NCBI GenBank assembly: GCA_934162615.1
Contig: CAKPJK010000013.1
Span: forward strand, 1 to 38,312
Reading direction: 5' to 3'
DNA length: 38,312 bases
DNA from: an uncultured Clostridia bacterium
GTDB lineage: Bacteria; Bacillota; Clostridia; TANB77; CAG-508
Shown: piece by piece, positions 13,805 to 22,034 of the stretch
Layout: every line of letters begins with the position of its first letter
How positions within the stretch are numbered: the stretch's first letter is position 1
Notes under the pieces: model-generated
What the model saw: only the letters and a program-made list of their open reading frames with translations
The model's database searches: none
Told to the model about the DNA's origin: nothing
Position numbers and translations under genes: made by a program

Positions 13805-14908
13805 TTATTCGAACATAAATTGTTCTTGCATTCTTCTTAAAGATTGCCTAATTGTTCTTGCTCTAACTTCACCAATTCCATCAACTTCGTCTAAACTTTC
13901 TATATCAGCCGCAAGTACATGTTGGAATGATTTAAATGATGATACTAAGTTTTCTACTATATTTGATGGCATTCGTGGTATTTTATTTAAAATTCTGTAT
14001 CCTCTTGTATATACACCAACTTCGTCATAATTGTCAAAAGTTTCATATCCTAGTAATTTTGCAATTGTATTTTCTCTAGCCATCTCTTCATACTGTATTT
14101 TTGACAATTCCTCTATAACCTTTTCTGGTGTCTTCTTTTTTCTAGTTGATTTTGATGCTACTATATAATCTTTTATAATTAATTCTTCTTCTTTTTCTAG
14201 TCCACCCATAAGTTCTTGTAATTGCATGCTTACAAGTCTTCCATCAACACCTAATTCGTAAATTTGATTTTTTATTTCGTCTGCTATTCTTCTTACTCTT
14301 TCAGCTCTTTGTATTACATCAATTACATTTTTTAGTGTTACTATGTCATTGAATTCATATTCATTTAATATTGAAAGTCTATTGTCAAATACTTTTCTAT
14401 ATCTTTCTAATGTTTGAATTCCCTGATTTGCTTTATTTAATACGGCATTTGTGTCCTCTAATATATATCTAAAGTCGCCTTTAAATATTGTGATTATATT
14501 TCTTCTTTGAGATATACTTATTACAAGTTCTCCTGTTTGTTTTGCCGTTCTTTCTGCAGTCCTGTGTCTAGTTCCTGTTTCTCTTGTTTCTATTTCTCTT
14601 GACGGTATAAGTTGTGCATTTGCGAATAGTATTCTTTTCAAATCACCACTTAAAACAATTGCTCCATCCATTTTTGCTAATTCATATAGTTTTGAAGATG
14701 AATATTCTTCGTTTATATAAAATCCTCCGTCAACAATTTCTTTTATTACATCATTATTGTCAGTTATAAGTAATAGTGCACCTGTTTTTGCTCTTAATAT
14801 GTTTTCCAGTCCATCTCTAATTGGTGTTCCTGGTGCTATTAATTTAAGTAAGTCGGCTGTCAAGTTATTTACCTCCCTCTTCTTGTTTTTGTCCTTTTCT
14901 AAAGGCAA
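13805..14908 (-). CDS. disA: DNA integrity scanning protein, diadenylate cyclase
   Basis: DisA makes cyclic di-AMP and pauses at branched DNA. The N-terminal DAC domain has DGA at 81-83 and the RHR motif at 114-116 (TGTRHRTAER). A helical linker follows, and a C-terminal helix-hairpin-helix domain (DEVDGIGEVRARTIRQ) binds DNA. The length of 367 is normal. The start is a TTG overlapping the radA stop codon; its ribosome site is weak. A second TTG 17 codons later lies after AGAGGGAGG and is an alternative, but the longer N-terminus resembles Bacillus DisA. Translation is probably coupled to radA, which itself needs a frameshift. Confidence 0.95.
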   Translation of the reverse strand: MPLEKDKNKKREVNNLTADLLKLIAPGTPIRDGLENILRAKTGALLLITDNNDVIKEIVDGGFYINEEYSSSKLYELAKMDGAIVLSGDLKRILFANAQLIPSREIETRETGTRHRTAERTAKQTGELVISISQRRNIITIFKGDFRYILEDTNAVLNKANQGIQTLERYRKVFDNRLSILNEYEFNDIVTLKNVIDVIQRAERVRRIADEIKNQIYELGVDGRLVSMQLQELMGGLEKEEELIIKDYIVASKSTRKKKTPEKVIEELSKIQYEEMARENTIAKLLGYETFDNYDEVGVYTRGYRILNKIPRMPSNIVENLVSSFKSFQHVLAADIESLDEVDGIGEVRARTIRQSLRRMQEQFMFE

Positions 14909-16258
14909 CTTTTCATTGCTTCATTTATATCTTTCACACCTATTATATCTAATTTAAATTTTTCTTTCAAGCCTTTTTTGTTACTTTCTGGAATTATACA
15001 TTTTTTAAATCCTAATTTTTCCGCTTCTTTTAGTCTTTTTTCTATCATATTAATTCTTCTAACTTCGCCTGTAAGCCCAACTTCGCCCATTATTGCAACA
15101 CCTTTTTCAATTGGCTTGTTTTTATAACTAGATGCAGTTACCATCAATATACCCAAATCTATTGAAGGTTCACTTATTTTCAATCCTCCAACAACATTTA
15201 AATATACATCTTGATTTCCTAAGTTCATACCTGCTCTTTTTTCCAAAACAGCTATTAATAGTGCTAATCTATTGTAATCTATACCATTTGCGGTTCTCTT
15301 TGGATATCCAAATACGCTTTGAGATGTTAATGCTTGCAACTCTACTAGCATTGACCTTGTTCCTTCCATACATGATACAATACATGAGCCTGGTGGATTG
15401 TCATCTCTTTCTGAAATCAGCACATCAGAAGGATTTGTTATTTCACACATTCCTTCTCCTCTCATTTCAAACATACCAATTTCATTTGTTGAACCAAATC
15501 TGTTTTTTACTCCTCTTAGTATTCTGTATGAAAAATATCTTTCACCTTCCAAGTATAAAACAGTATCTACCATATGTTCCAAAACTCTTGGTCCTGCAAT
15601 GTTTCCGTCTTTAGTAACATGACCTATGATTATTGTTGTTATATTTCTTGATTTACACACTCTCATTATTTGTGATGTAATTTCTCTTACTTGGCTTACA
15701 CTTCCTGCCGCTGCAGATATTTCTTCTGAGTACATTGTTTGTATTGAATCTATTATTACTAATTTTGGATTTAAATTTATTATATTTTGATTTACTACAT
15801 CTATATCTGTTTCTCCCAAAAATAGTATGTTCTCATTATTTATTCCGTAATCTATCTGCTCTAAGTTTTATTTGTTCTGCTGATTCCTCTCCTGAAACAT
15901 ATAAAACTTGTCCTTCTCCTTTTACTTTATCACATAATTGTAAAATTAATGTTGATTTACCAATACCTGGTTCTCCACCTAGTAAAATTAATGAGCCTTT
16001 TACAAGTCCTCCACCTAAAACTCTGTCTAATTCGTCAAATCCTGTTGATGTTCTTATTGTTTCTTTCGCTTCATATGAGTTTAATTTTTGTGGTACATTG
16101 TTTGTTCCTTTTTCTGCTTTTAATGAACTGTTTTTGCTTTCTACTATTTTTTGTTCAAAAAAAGTATTCCAGCTTCCACACGCTGGACATTTTCCCAACC
16201 ATTTTCCTGATTCGTATCCGCATTCATTGCATACAAATACTGTTTTGCTCTTTGCCAT
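14899..16258 (-). CDS. radA: DNA repair protein RadA, interrupted by an apparent +1 frameshift at CGG
   Basis: RadA is a RecA-like, ring-forming ATPase that drives branch migration in recombination. Zero-frame residues 1-137 hold the zinc finger (Cys10, 13, 24, 27), Walker A GEPGIGKST (95-103) and VSGEESAEQIKLRADRL. The frame then reads CGG (15847-15845) and stops three codons on. Skipping the C gives LGINNENILFLGETD, exactly the conserved continuation (Bacillus has RLGINSEN). The rest is normal: SIQTMYS, the KNRFGS motif and the Lon-like C-terminal domain (IGEVGLTGEVRR). The corrected length is about 452 residues, as expected. Apart from this site nothing is decayed. Either recoding or a one-base sequence error or mutation explains it; recJ has the same signature twice. 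Confidence 0.9.
15844..15850 (-). promoter_or_regulatory. Putative +1 recoding site in radA (TTA CGG AAT)
   Basis: The zero-frame CGG occupies 15847-15845. +1 reading is TTA, skipped C, GGA, ATA, AAT, giving Leu-Gly-Ile-Asn. A zero-frame stop follows three codons after CGG. The CGGAA core is shared with both recJ sites. Confidence 0.65.
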
Positions 16259-16277
16259 TTTCTCTCACCTCTATAAC

Positions 16278-16321
16278 AAAAAAAGTATAACATATATATG
16301 TTTTATATGCTATACTTTTTT
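16278..16321. terminator. Terminator upstream of radA
   Basis: A long stem (AAAGTATA plus CATATATA arms, about 15 bp with one G-T pair) is flanked by T runs on both strands. On the minus strand it follows the 103-residue protein gene. Confidence 0.75.
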
Positions 16322-16352
16322 ATAATATTTCACCAAAAATTTACAATAAAAA

Positions 16353-16664
16353 TTAGTTTTTCTTTCCAAAAGTTACTTCTTGGAATAAGAAATCATGTAC
16401 TTTGTCCCAAGTAATTTCTTGATGTAAAAATTCATTTATTTCATCTTCAACTTTTTGTTGAGCTGGTGTTAATTCAACTTTTATTTCTTTGTTCCAGTCA
16501 ATATCTTGTAACCAGAAAGCTTTGAATTTTTGCCAAAATCCTGTTTTTGCTGGTAATGCTTCATTTCTTATTGTTCCAGCATTTTCAATAACACCATTTT
16601 GACTCATATTATTTTCAAATGATATTCCACCAAATACACCTGATTCTTGATTTATTTCTGCCAT
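16353..16664 (-). CDS. Small conserved-looking protein with a triple aromatic repeat
   Basis: A 103-residue protein with an excellent ribosome site (AAAGGAGGAACTACAA). The N-terminal 40 residues are polar and look disordered. The C-terminal part has three related decamers: FWLQDIDWNK, FLHQEITWDK and FLFQEVTFGK, i.e. F-x-x-Q-acid-I/V-D/T-aromatic-x-Lys. There is no signal peptide or membrane helix. I do not recognise a named family. It lies alone between mtaB and radA with its own terminator. LPAKTG at residues 38-43 is not a sorting signal (see rejected items). Confidence 0.75.
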   Translation of the reverse strand: MAEINQESGVFGGISFENNMSQNGVIENAGTIRNEALPAKTGFWQKFKAFWLQDIDWNKEIKVELTPAQQKVEDEINEFLHQEITWDKVHDFLFQEVTFGKKN

Positions 16665-16790
16665 TTGTAGTTCCTCCTTTGTATTTAATAATCTCTATTT
16701 AATTTATACTATACTTTAAATTAAATATCAAGATATTTGCTATTTTTTTGTATTAAGTTTTTGTTACATAAATATTACATTTTTGTTACA

Positions 16791-18128
16791 TTATTCCATA
16801 ATAGCAATAATATGTTCTTTGTCCGCTTTTTTACACACTACGTCTATAATTTTATTGTCCAAATTTTCTTTTGATTGACAATATACCATTATATAATTTT
16901 GTGTATGTCCTTTATACATTCCATCTTTTTCTTCTTCAAATAATACTTCAACATTTTTTCCAATATATGACTTATTATATTCAATTTCATTTCTATCAGA
17001 TAATTCAATTAATTTTTTGCTTCTTTCTTCCTTCATGTCTCCACTTATTTGATTAGGCATTACTGCCGCTTTTGTTCCTTTTCGTGGTGAATATTTAAAT
17101 ACATGCATTTTATAAAATTTGATTTCTTTTAAAAATTGATATGTTTTATTAAATTCTTCATCTGTTTCTCCTGGGAATCCAACTATTATATCTGTTGTTA
17201 GGTTAACATCACTATACGTATTTCTTAATAATCGTACAATCTCTTTAAATTGTTCTGTTGTATATCTTCTATTCATTCTTTTTAGTGTTTCGTCACATCC
17301 ACTTTGTAATGATAAATGAAAATGATGACATATTTTTTCTAACTTTTTAAGTCTTTCTACAAATTCTTCTGTTATAAGTAAAGGCTCTATTGACCCTAAT
17401 CTTATTCTTTGAATTCCTTGTATCTCGTTTATTTCTTCTAATAAATCAATTAATCTATAATTTGCTAATTTACTGTCTTTACTCATTGCAAAGTCTTTTC
17501 CATATGAGGCTATATGAATTCCTGTTATTACAATCTCTTTTATTCCTTTTGATGCAATTTGTGTAATTTCTGAAATTATACTTTCCGGTTTTCTGCTTCT
17601 TACCCTTCCACGTGCATATGGTATTATGCAATATGAACAAAATCTATCACACCCATCTTGGATTTTGATAACAGCTCTTGTTTTTTCTGTATATGTAACA
17701 TCACCAAAATCAGAAAATTCTTTTGAGTACATTACATCATCTAATTCTACATTATTAATGTTGTTATTTATATATTCTTCAACATGTTTTACAACTTCAA
17801 CTTTTTCATTGTTTCCTAAAACTAAATCAATTTCTGGAATTTTTGCTAATTCTTCTTTTGCAACTTGTGCATAACATCCAACAGCAACTACTATTGTTTC
17901 TGGATTTTTTTCTTTCATTCTTCTTAGCATTTGCCTTGATTTTCTATCTGACATGTTTGTTACTGTACATGTATTTATAATACATATATCAGGCTTGATG
18001 TCTTCATTTTCTGGTGTTATTTCTTCAATTATTTGATATCCTTTTTCTAGAAATTTTTGTGCCATTGCATTTGTTTCATATTGATTTACCTTACATCCCA
18101 ATGTTACGAATCTTACTACTTTACTCAT
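16791..18128 (-). CDS. mtaB: tRNA t6A37 methylthiotransferase
   Basis: MtaB converts t6A37 to ms2t6A37 in ANN-decoding tRNAs using two iron-sulfur clusters. The N-terminal UPF0004 domain has Cys12 in TLGCKVNQYET, Cys54 in INTCTVTN and Cys85 in VGCYAQ. The radical SAM motif is Cys160-x3-Cys164-x2-Cys167 (CDRFCSYC), and a TRAM-like C-terminal domain follows. The TLGCKVNQYE form separates MtaB from MiaB and RimO. The length of 445 is normal. Its substrate modification depends on TsaE/TsaB, encoded 1.3 kb away on the other strand. Confidence 0.95.
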   Translation of the reverse strand: MSKVVRFVTLGCKVNQYETNAMAQKFLEKGYQIIEEITPENEDIKPDICIINTCTVTNMSDRKSRQMLRRMKEKNPETIVVAVGCYAQVAKEELAKIPEIDLVLGNNEKVEVVKHVEEYINNNINNVELDDVMYSKEFSDFGDVTYTEKTRAVIKIQDGCDRFCSYCIIPYARGRVRSRKPESIISEITQIASKGIKEIVITGIHIASYGKDFAMSKDSKLANYRLIDLLEEINEIQGIQRIRLGSIEPLLITEEFVERLKKLEKICHHFHLSLQSGCDETLKRMNRRYTTEQFKEIVRLLRNTYSDVNLTTDIIVGFPGETDEEFNKTYQFLKEIKFYKMHVFKYSPRKGTKAAVMPNQISGDMKEERSKKLIELSDRNEIEYNKSYIGKNVEVLFEEEKDGMYKGHTQNYIMVYCQSKENLDNKIIDVVCKKADKEHIIAIME

Positions 18129-18149
18129 TTTTTTCCTTTCATTTTTTAA

Positions 18150-18206
18150 CCAATTAAAGAACGTTCCATTTGTATTTTGGAATTTTCACTCCATTAAAGA
18201 ACGTCC
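18150..18206. repeat. Tandem 16-18 bp repeat upstream of mtaB
   Basis: CCAATTAAAGAACGTTCC (18150-18167) and CCATTAAAGAACGTCC (18191-18206) are direct repeats 40 bp apart. Read on the minus strand, GGACGTTCTTTAATGG is loosely like the GGGACGGTTCT core of the REP-like family, so it may be an eroded member. It lies in the mreB-mtaB gap. Confidence 0.5.
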
Positions 18207-18223
18207 TTGTAAGTTTATGTTTT

Positions 18224-19231
18224 TTATTTTGATTTTCCATCTAATGTATCTAAGTTGTCTAATGCTTTTCCAGTTCCTAATGCAACACATGATATAGAAT
18301 CCTGAGCAATCATTACATTGATTCCTGTTTTTTCTTGTAACAACTTATCTAACCCATCTATTAAGCATCCTCCACCTGTCATGTAGATTCCTTTGTCACT
18401 AATATCTGCTGCTAGTTCTGGTGGTGTTCTTTCTAGTACACTATGAACTGCATCTACAATCATCATTGCAGGTTCTATCAATGCCTCTAACATTTCGCTT
18501 GAATGTATTGTTGCAGTTTTTGGTAATCCCGTTGATAAATCTCTACCTCTTATTTCCATTTCTGCATCTTGAATTTTCGGATACACACATCCAACATTTA
18601 TTTTTAGGTCTTCTGCAGTTCTTTCTCCTATTGCAATGTTATGTTTTTTCTTAATATATTTCACTATATATTCGTCAAATTTGTCTCCTGCAACTTTTAG
18701 TGATGTACTTACAACTGAACCTCCTAGAGAGATAACTGCTATATCTGTTGTTCCTCCACCAATATCAACTACCATATTTCCACATGGTTTTGATATATCT
18801 ATTCCTGCTCCTATTGCTGCTGCAATTGGTTCTTCTATTAGATATACTTTTCTTGCCCCTGCTTGTATTGCTGCATCTATTACTGCTTTTTTCTCTACTT
18901 CTGTTACTTGTGATGGTATACATATCATTATTCTTGGTGCAAATATTGATTTCCCACAAACTTTTCCTATAAAGTGTTTTAACATTTTTTCTGTTACTGT
19001 ATAGTCTGATATAACCCCATCTCTTAATGGTCTTGTTGCTATGATATTTCCTGGCGTTCTTCCTATCATTCTTCTTGCTTCTCCACCTACTGCTAGTACA
19101 TCTCCAGAGTTTCTATCTACTGCTACTACTGATGGTTCTCTTAGTACTATTCCTCTTCCTTTTATATATACTATTACTGTAGCAGTTCCTAAATCTATTC
19201 CTACGTCTTGTCCAAATCCAAATTTTAACAT
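18224..19231 (-). CDS. mreB: Rod shape-determining protein MreB/Mbl
   Basis: A bacterial actin that organises lateral wall synthesis beneath the membrane. The 335 residues carry the actin-fold signatures: phosphate-1 DVGIDLGTATV, phosphate-2 NMVVDIGGGTTDIAV, adenosine motif YMTGGGCLIDGLDKLL, and the MreB-typical IPSQVTEVEKKAV and EEPIAAAIGAG. The ATG has GGGAAGAAGTTAC upstream. It is a single gene with a consensus promoter, and mreC/mreD are not adjacent. It could equally be named Mbl; sequence motifs do not separate the two. Confidence 0.95.
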   Translation of the reverse strand: MLKFGFGQDVGIDLGTATVIVYIKGRGIVLREPSVVAVDRNSGDVLAVGGEARRMIGRTPGNIIATRPLRDGVISDYTVTEKMLKHFIGKVCGKSIFAPRIMICIPSQVTEVEKKAVIDAAIQAGARKVYLIEEPIAAAIGAGIDISKPCGNMVVDIGGGTTDIAVISLGGSVVSTSLKVAGDKFDEYIVKYIKKKHNIAIGERTAEDLKINVGCVYPKIQDAEMEIRGRDLSTGLPKTATIHSSEMLEALIEPAMMIVDAVHSVLERTPPELAADISDKGIYMTGGGCLIDGLDKLLQEKTGINVMIAQDSISCVALGTGKALDNLDTLDGKSK

Positions 19232-19286
19232 GTAACTTCTTCCCTTCTTTTTTTATTTGTTTCACTTTTGTTACATTTTCGTTACG

Positions 19287-19315
19287 ATTATATTACAAAT
19301 TGCAAAATTTATCAA
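19287..19315 (-). promoter_or_regulatory. Promoter of mreB
   Basis: TTGATA (19315-19310), a 17-base spacer and TATAAT (19292-19287) on the minus strand. Confidence 0.7.
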
Positions 19316-19360
19316 TAGATTTGATTGAATTTTTTATTTTTTTATATTATAATAATTATG

Positions 19361-19432
19361 ATTTACAGTTTATAATTTATTTTTAATGAAATTAATGATT
19401 AATTTCATAAATATATTTTTTATACTGTAAAT
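19361..19432. promoter_or_regulatory. Long palindrome at the tsaE promoter
   Basis: A dyad centred on 19397. The inner arms ATGAAATTAAT and ATTAATTTCAT pair perfectly around one base, and the outer arms ATTTACAG (19361) and CTGTAAAT (to 19432) also pair on nearly the same axis. The right side ends nine bases before the probable -10 TATAAT at 19441-19446, so the element covers the -35 region. Confidence 0.55.
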
Positions 19433-19475
19433 GGTAACATTATAATATTTTATATAAAATTTTTAGGAGATTCAA

Positions 19476-19946
19476 ATGAAAGATTACATATATAATTCAA
19501 AATCTGAAAATGATACAAAAAAAATAGCCTTTAAAATGGCTTCTATGCTAAAAAAAGGTGATATTATAGTACTTTGTGGTGATTTAGGCTCAGGAAAAAC
19601 AAAATTTACAGAAGGTTTTTTAACTTATTTTGGCTTAGAAAATGAGATTTCAAGTCCTACATTTACTATTGTTAATGAATATAAAAAAAACGATATCAAT
19701 ATTTATCATTTTGATGTTTATAGATTAGAAGATTCCTCTGAATTTTACGCTATCGGCGGAGATGAATATTTTGAAAATGGTATTTGTTTAATCGAATGGG
19801 GCGAATTAATTCAAGACGCACTACCCAATGAATACATTAAAATTGATTTTTCAAGAAATGACTTGAACGAAAACGAGAGAGTTTTGAGTATTAAATCTAT
19901 TGGTGAAAAATATGATAATATTATTGAAAGTTTGAAAGGAGAATAA
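19476..19946 (+). CDS. tsaE: tRNA t6A biosynthesis ATPase TsaE
   Basis: TsaE is the P-loop ATPase of the TsaB-TsaD-TsaE complex that installs threonylcarbamoyl on A37. Walker A is CGDLGSGKTKF (about 34-44), followed by SSPTFTIVNEY, HFDVYRL and IEWGEL, all family hallmarks. The 156 residues are normal. The ribosome site is TTTTAGGAGATTC. It is the first gene of a plus-strand operon with tsaB and rimI, the classical t6A/S18 acetylation cluster. Confidence 0.96.
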   Translation: MKDYIYNSKSENDTKKIAFKMASMLKKGDIIVLCGDLGSGKTKFTEGFLTYFGLENEISSPTFTIVNEYKKNDINIYHFDVYRLEDSSEFYAIGGDEYFENGICLIEWGELIQDALPNEYIKIDFSRNDLNENERVLSIKSIGEKYDNIIESLKGE

Positions 19947-19948
19947 TT

Positions 19949-20662
19949 TTGAAAATTTTAGCAGTTGATACTTCTAGTAAATTGTGCAGTGTAGCAATTT
20001 TAGAAGATACAAATTTAATAAAAAAATTAGAATTAGACAATGGTTTAACACATTCTGAAACATTAATGCCTTTAATTCAACAATTATTGAATGAATGCTC
20101 ATTAAGTTTAAATAATATTGATTTACTTGTTTCTGATGTAGGACCTGGTTCTTTTACAGGAATTAGAATTGGAGTTAGCTCTTGTAAGGCTTTTTCAGAT
20201 AGTTTAAATATTCCATGTGTTGGAATTTCTAGTCTTGAAGTTTTAGCATATAACATCCAAAATGACGGTATTATTTGTAGCACAATTGATTGTAAAAATA
20301 ATAATTGCTATTTTGCTTTATATGAATTAAATTCAGGAAATTACAATGTTCTTATAGAGCCTTGTGCAAAGTCTGTTAATGATGTGTTGGATTTATTAAA
20401 TTCTCAATATTATAACAAATGTATTTCTTTTGTTGGTGATGGTATTCCTAGTGAAAAATTGCATAGTATTTATGATAATAATGCAGATTCAGAAGTTACC
20501 AAAAATATAATATCATCTTATCTAAATGTTGAAAATTTGGGAACTGCCGGTTATAAAAAATTTATTAATAACAAAAAAATAGGTGAAGAAATATTGCCTT
20601 TATATTTAAAAAAGCCTCAAGCGCAAATTCAACTAGAAGAGAAATTAAAAGCAAAAATTTAG
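19949..20662 (+). CDS. tsaB: tRNA t6A biosynthesis protein TsaB
   Basis: TsaB is the ASKHA-fold partner of TsaD. MKILAVDTSSKLCSVAI opens the protein, and DVGPGSFTGIRIGVSSCKAF is the family signature. The 237 residues are usual. The start is TTG, two bases after the tsaE stop codon, with GGAGAATAATT upstream, so translation is coupled. The C-terminal half is less conserved, as usual. Confidence 0.94.
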   Translation: MKILAVDTSSKLCSVAILEDTNLIKKLELDNGLTHSETLMPLIQQLLNECSLSLNNIDLLVSDVGPGSFTGIRIGVSSCKAFSDSLNIPCVGISSLEVLAYNIQNDGIICSTIDCKNNNCYFALYELNSGNYNVLIEPCAKSVNDVLDLLNSQYYNKCISFVGDGIPSEKLHSIYDNNADSEVTKNIISSYLNVENLGTAGYKKFINNKKIGEEILPLYLKKPQAQIQLEEKLKAKI

Positions 20663-20731
20663 AAAATTAAGTTTGTAAAACAATATTTTTAATCAAATTT
20701 TGTGCCTTTTAAGAAAGGAATATTAGTAATT

Positions 20732-21172
20732 ATGGATTTTAAAATTAGTAAAATGTCTATTGAAGACTTAAAAAGTATTAAAAATATCTTAACTACAGAT
20801 TTTGATAATTTTTGGAGTTTTGATATTTTAGAAGAAGAATTAGAATGTAGCAATTCATATGTTATTGTCGTCAGAGATATCAATAACACTATCGTTGGTT
20901 TTGCAGGTATAAAAGTAATTTTGGATGAAGCAGACATTATGAATATTGTTGTAAAAAAAGATTTTAGGCATCATGGTATTGGCTCACTTTTACTAGAAAA
21001 TTTAATAAATTATTCAAAAAATATAAATTTAAAAACTATCACTTTAGAAGTTAATGAAAATAATCTTTCTGCCATTCGTTTATATGATAAATTTTCTTTT
21101 GATAAATTAGGAATTAGAAAAAAATACTATAATGGAGAAAGTGATGCTATTATAATGAGCAAACAACTATAA
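20732..21172 (+). CDS. rimI: Ribosomal protein S18-alanine N-acetyltransferase
   Basis: A GNAT acetyltransferase of 146 residues. Motif A is VVKKDFRHHGIGSLLLENLI, the acetyl-CoA loop. The C-terminal ITLEVNENNLSAIRLYDKFSFDKLGIRKKYY is the RimI hallmark, including the GIRKKYY end motif. The start is taken at ATG 20732, after AAAGGAATATTAG; a GTG ten codons upstream has no ribosome site. It is third in the tsaE-tsaB-rimI operon, as in many Firmicutes. Confidence 0.92.
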   Translation: MDFKISKMSIEDLKSIKNILTTDFDNFWSFDILEEELECSNSYVIVVRDINNTIVGFAGIKVILDEADIMNIVVKKDFRHHGIGSLLLENLINYSKNINLKTITLEVNENNLSAIRLYDKFSFDKLGIRKKYYNGESDAIIMSKQL

Positions 21173-21232
21173 AAAAATGTCCTTTGGGAGACAGTTCTAT
21201 TTAGGACCTCACCTTCCAAAAGGACATTTTTT
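21173..21232. terminator. Bidirectional terminator between rimI and ylmH
   Basis: The arms AAAATGTCCTTT (to 21185) and AAAGGACATTTT (21219-21230) pair, with T/A runs on both sides serving the convergent genes. It overlaps both gene ends. The internal GGGAGACAGTTCT is loosely like the REP core. Confidence 0.8.
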
Positions 21233-22034
21233 ACACATATTTTTCAACTTTCACAACTGTTCTTCCGCTTCTAGTATTTCCACCAAATTCCTTGACAATA
21301 AATCTGCCTTTTCCTCTGATAGTTATAACATCTCCCAATTTAACTTGTTTAGAAGCCTTTGTTTCATTTTGACCATTTATAAAAACTCTTTCGCTATCAA
21401 TAATTTGAACTGCCTTACTTCTAGAAGTTTTTGCTAAATCTGATACAAAATTATCAAGTCTTAAAGAAGGAACAATAATATTTAATTCTTCAACTTTGAT
21501 TTCTTGTTCTCTTAATTCTTGTAATTCAACAATATCTATTTTGGCATTTTCAAATCTTGTTAATGTTCCTAATTCTTGTTTCAATGTTTCTGTTGATTCA
21601 TCTTTTACTAAAATATCTGCTCCATCATCTGAAACAAGAATATCTCCAACCTTTTCTCTTTTTATTCCAAGTTTTACAATTCCACCTAAATAATTTCTAT
21701 GCGAATACTTACCTTTTTCCTCATCTCCAAGTGAAATTCTTATAACTTTGATAATTTTTGAATAATTCTTTTCTACCATGCTCATATTGTATTTTTCTGG
21801 ATATATTATAAGTACATTTCTTTCCGCATTTTCAAAGCCACCATATAATACATAATATTCAAAATCAATTTTTTTCATAAATGTTTTTACTAATGCAACT
21901 TGATACATATCTAAGAAATCTGTATATTCTAGTTTTTCTCTTTGTTTTGAGAATTCAATTTTGTCAAGTATTTGTGCCAATAACATTTTATCTTCTTGTT
22001 TTTTATAGTCAATTAATATTTTTTGTTTATCCAT
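21231..22034 (-). CDS. ylmH: YlmH-type S4-domain RNA-binding protein
   Basis: YlmH proteins bind the 50S subunit or peptidyl-tRNA and have been linked to rescue of stalled ribosomes, like RqcP. The 267 residues have the YlmH N-terminal domain (FLDMYQVALVKTF, YGGFENAERNV), a middle domain with GDEEKGKYSHRNYLGGIVKLGIKREKVGDI, and a C-terminal S4 domain (LRLDNFVSDLAKTSRSKA to GDVITIRGKG). The start ATG overlaps the dxs stop by eight bases, so translation is coupled. Confidence 0.93.
   Translation of the reverse strand: MDKQKILIDYKKQEDKMLLAQILDKIEFSKQREKLEYTDFLDMYQVALVKTFMKKIDFEYYVLYGGFENAERNVLIIYPEKYNMSMVEKNYSKIIKVIRISLGDEEKGKYSHRNYLGGIVKLGIKREKVGDILVSDDGADILVKDESTETLKQELGTLTRFENAKIDIVELQELREQEIKVEELNIIVPSLRLDNFVSDLAKTSRSKAVQIIDSERVFINGQNETKASKQVKLGDVITIRGKGRFIVKEFGGNTRSGRTVVKVEKYV

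Noticed and set aside
15845..15847. Simple reassignment of CGG to another amino acid
   Set aside because: At the three sites the reading frame changes; replacing Arg by any other residue would not restore the proteins.
14899..16258. radA as an ordinary pseudogene with a random frameshift
   Set aside because: Both parts are otherwise fully conserved, the break is a single base, and recJ has two breaks with the same CGGAA core. Sequence error or mutation is still possible and is stated as an alternative.
16353..16664. LPAKTG in the 103-residue protein as a sortase signal
   Set aside because: It is in the middle of the protein, with no signal peptide before it and no hydrophobic helix plus basic tail right after it.
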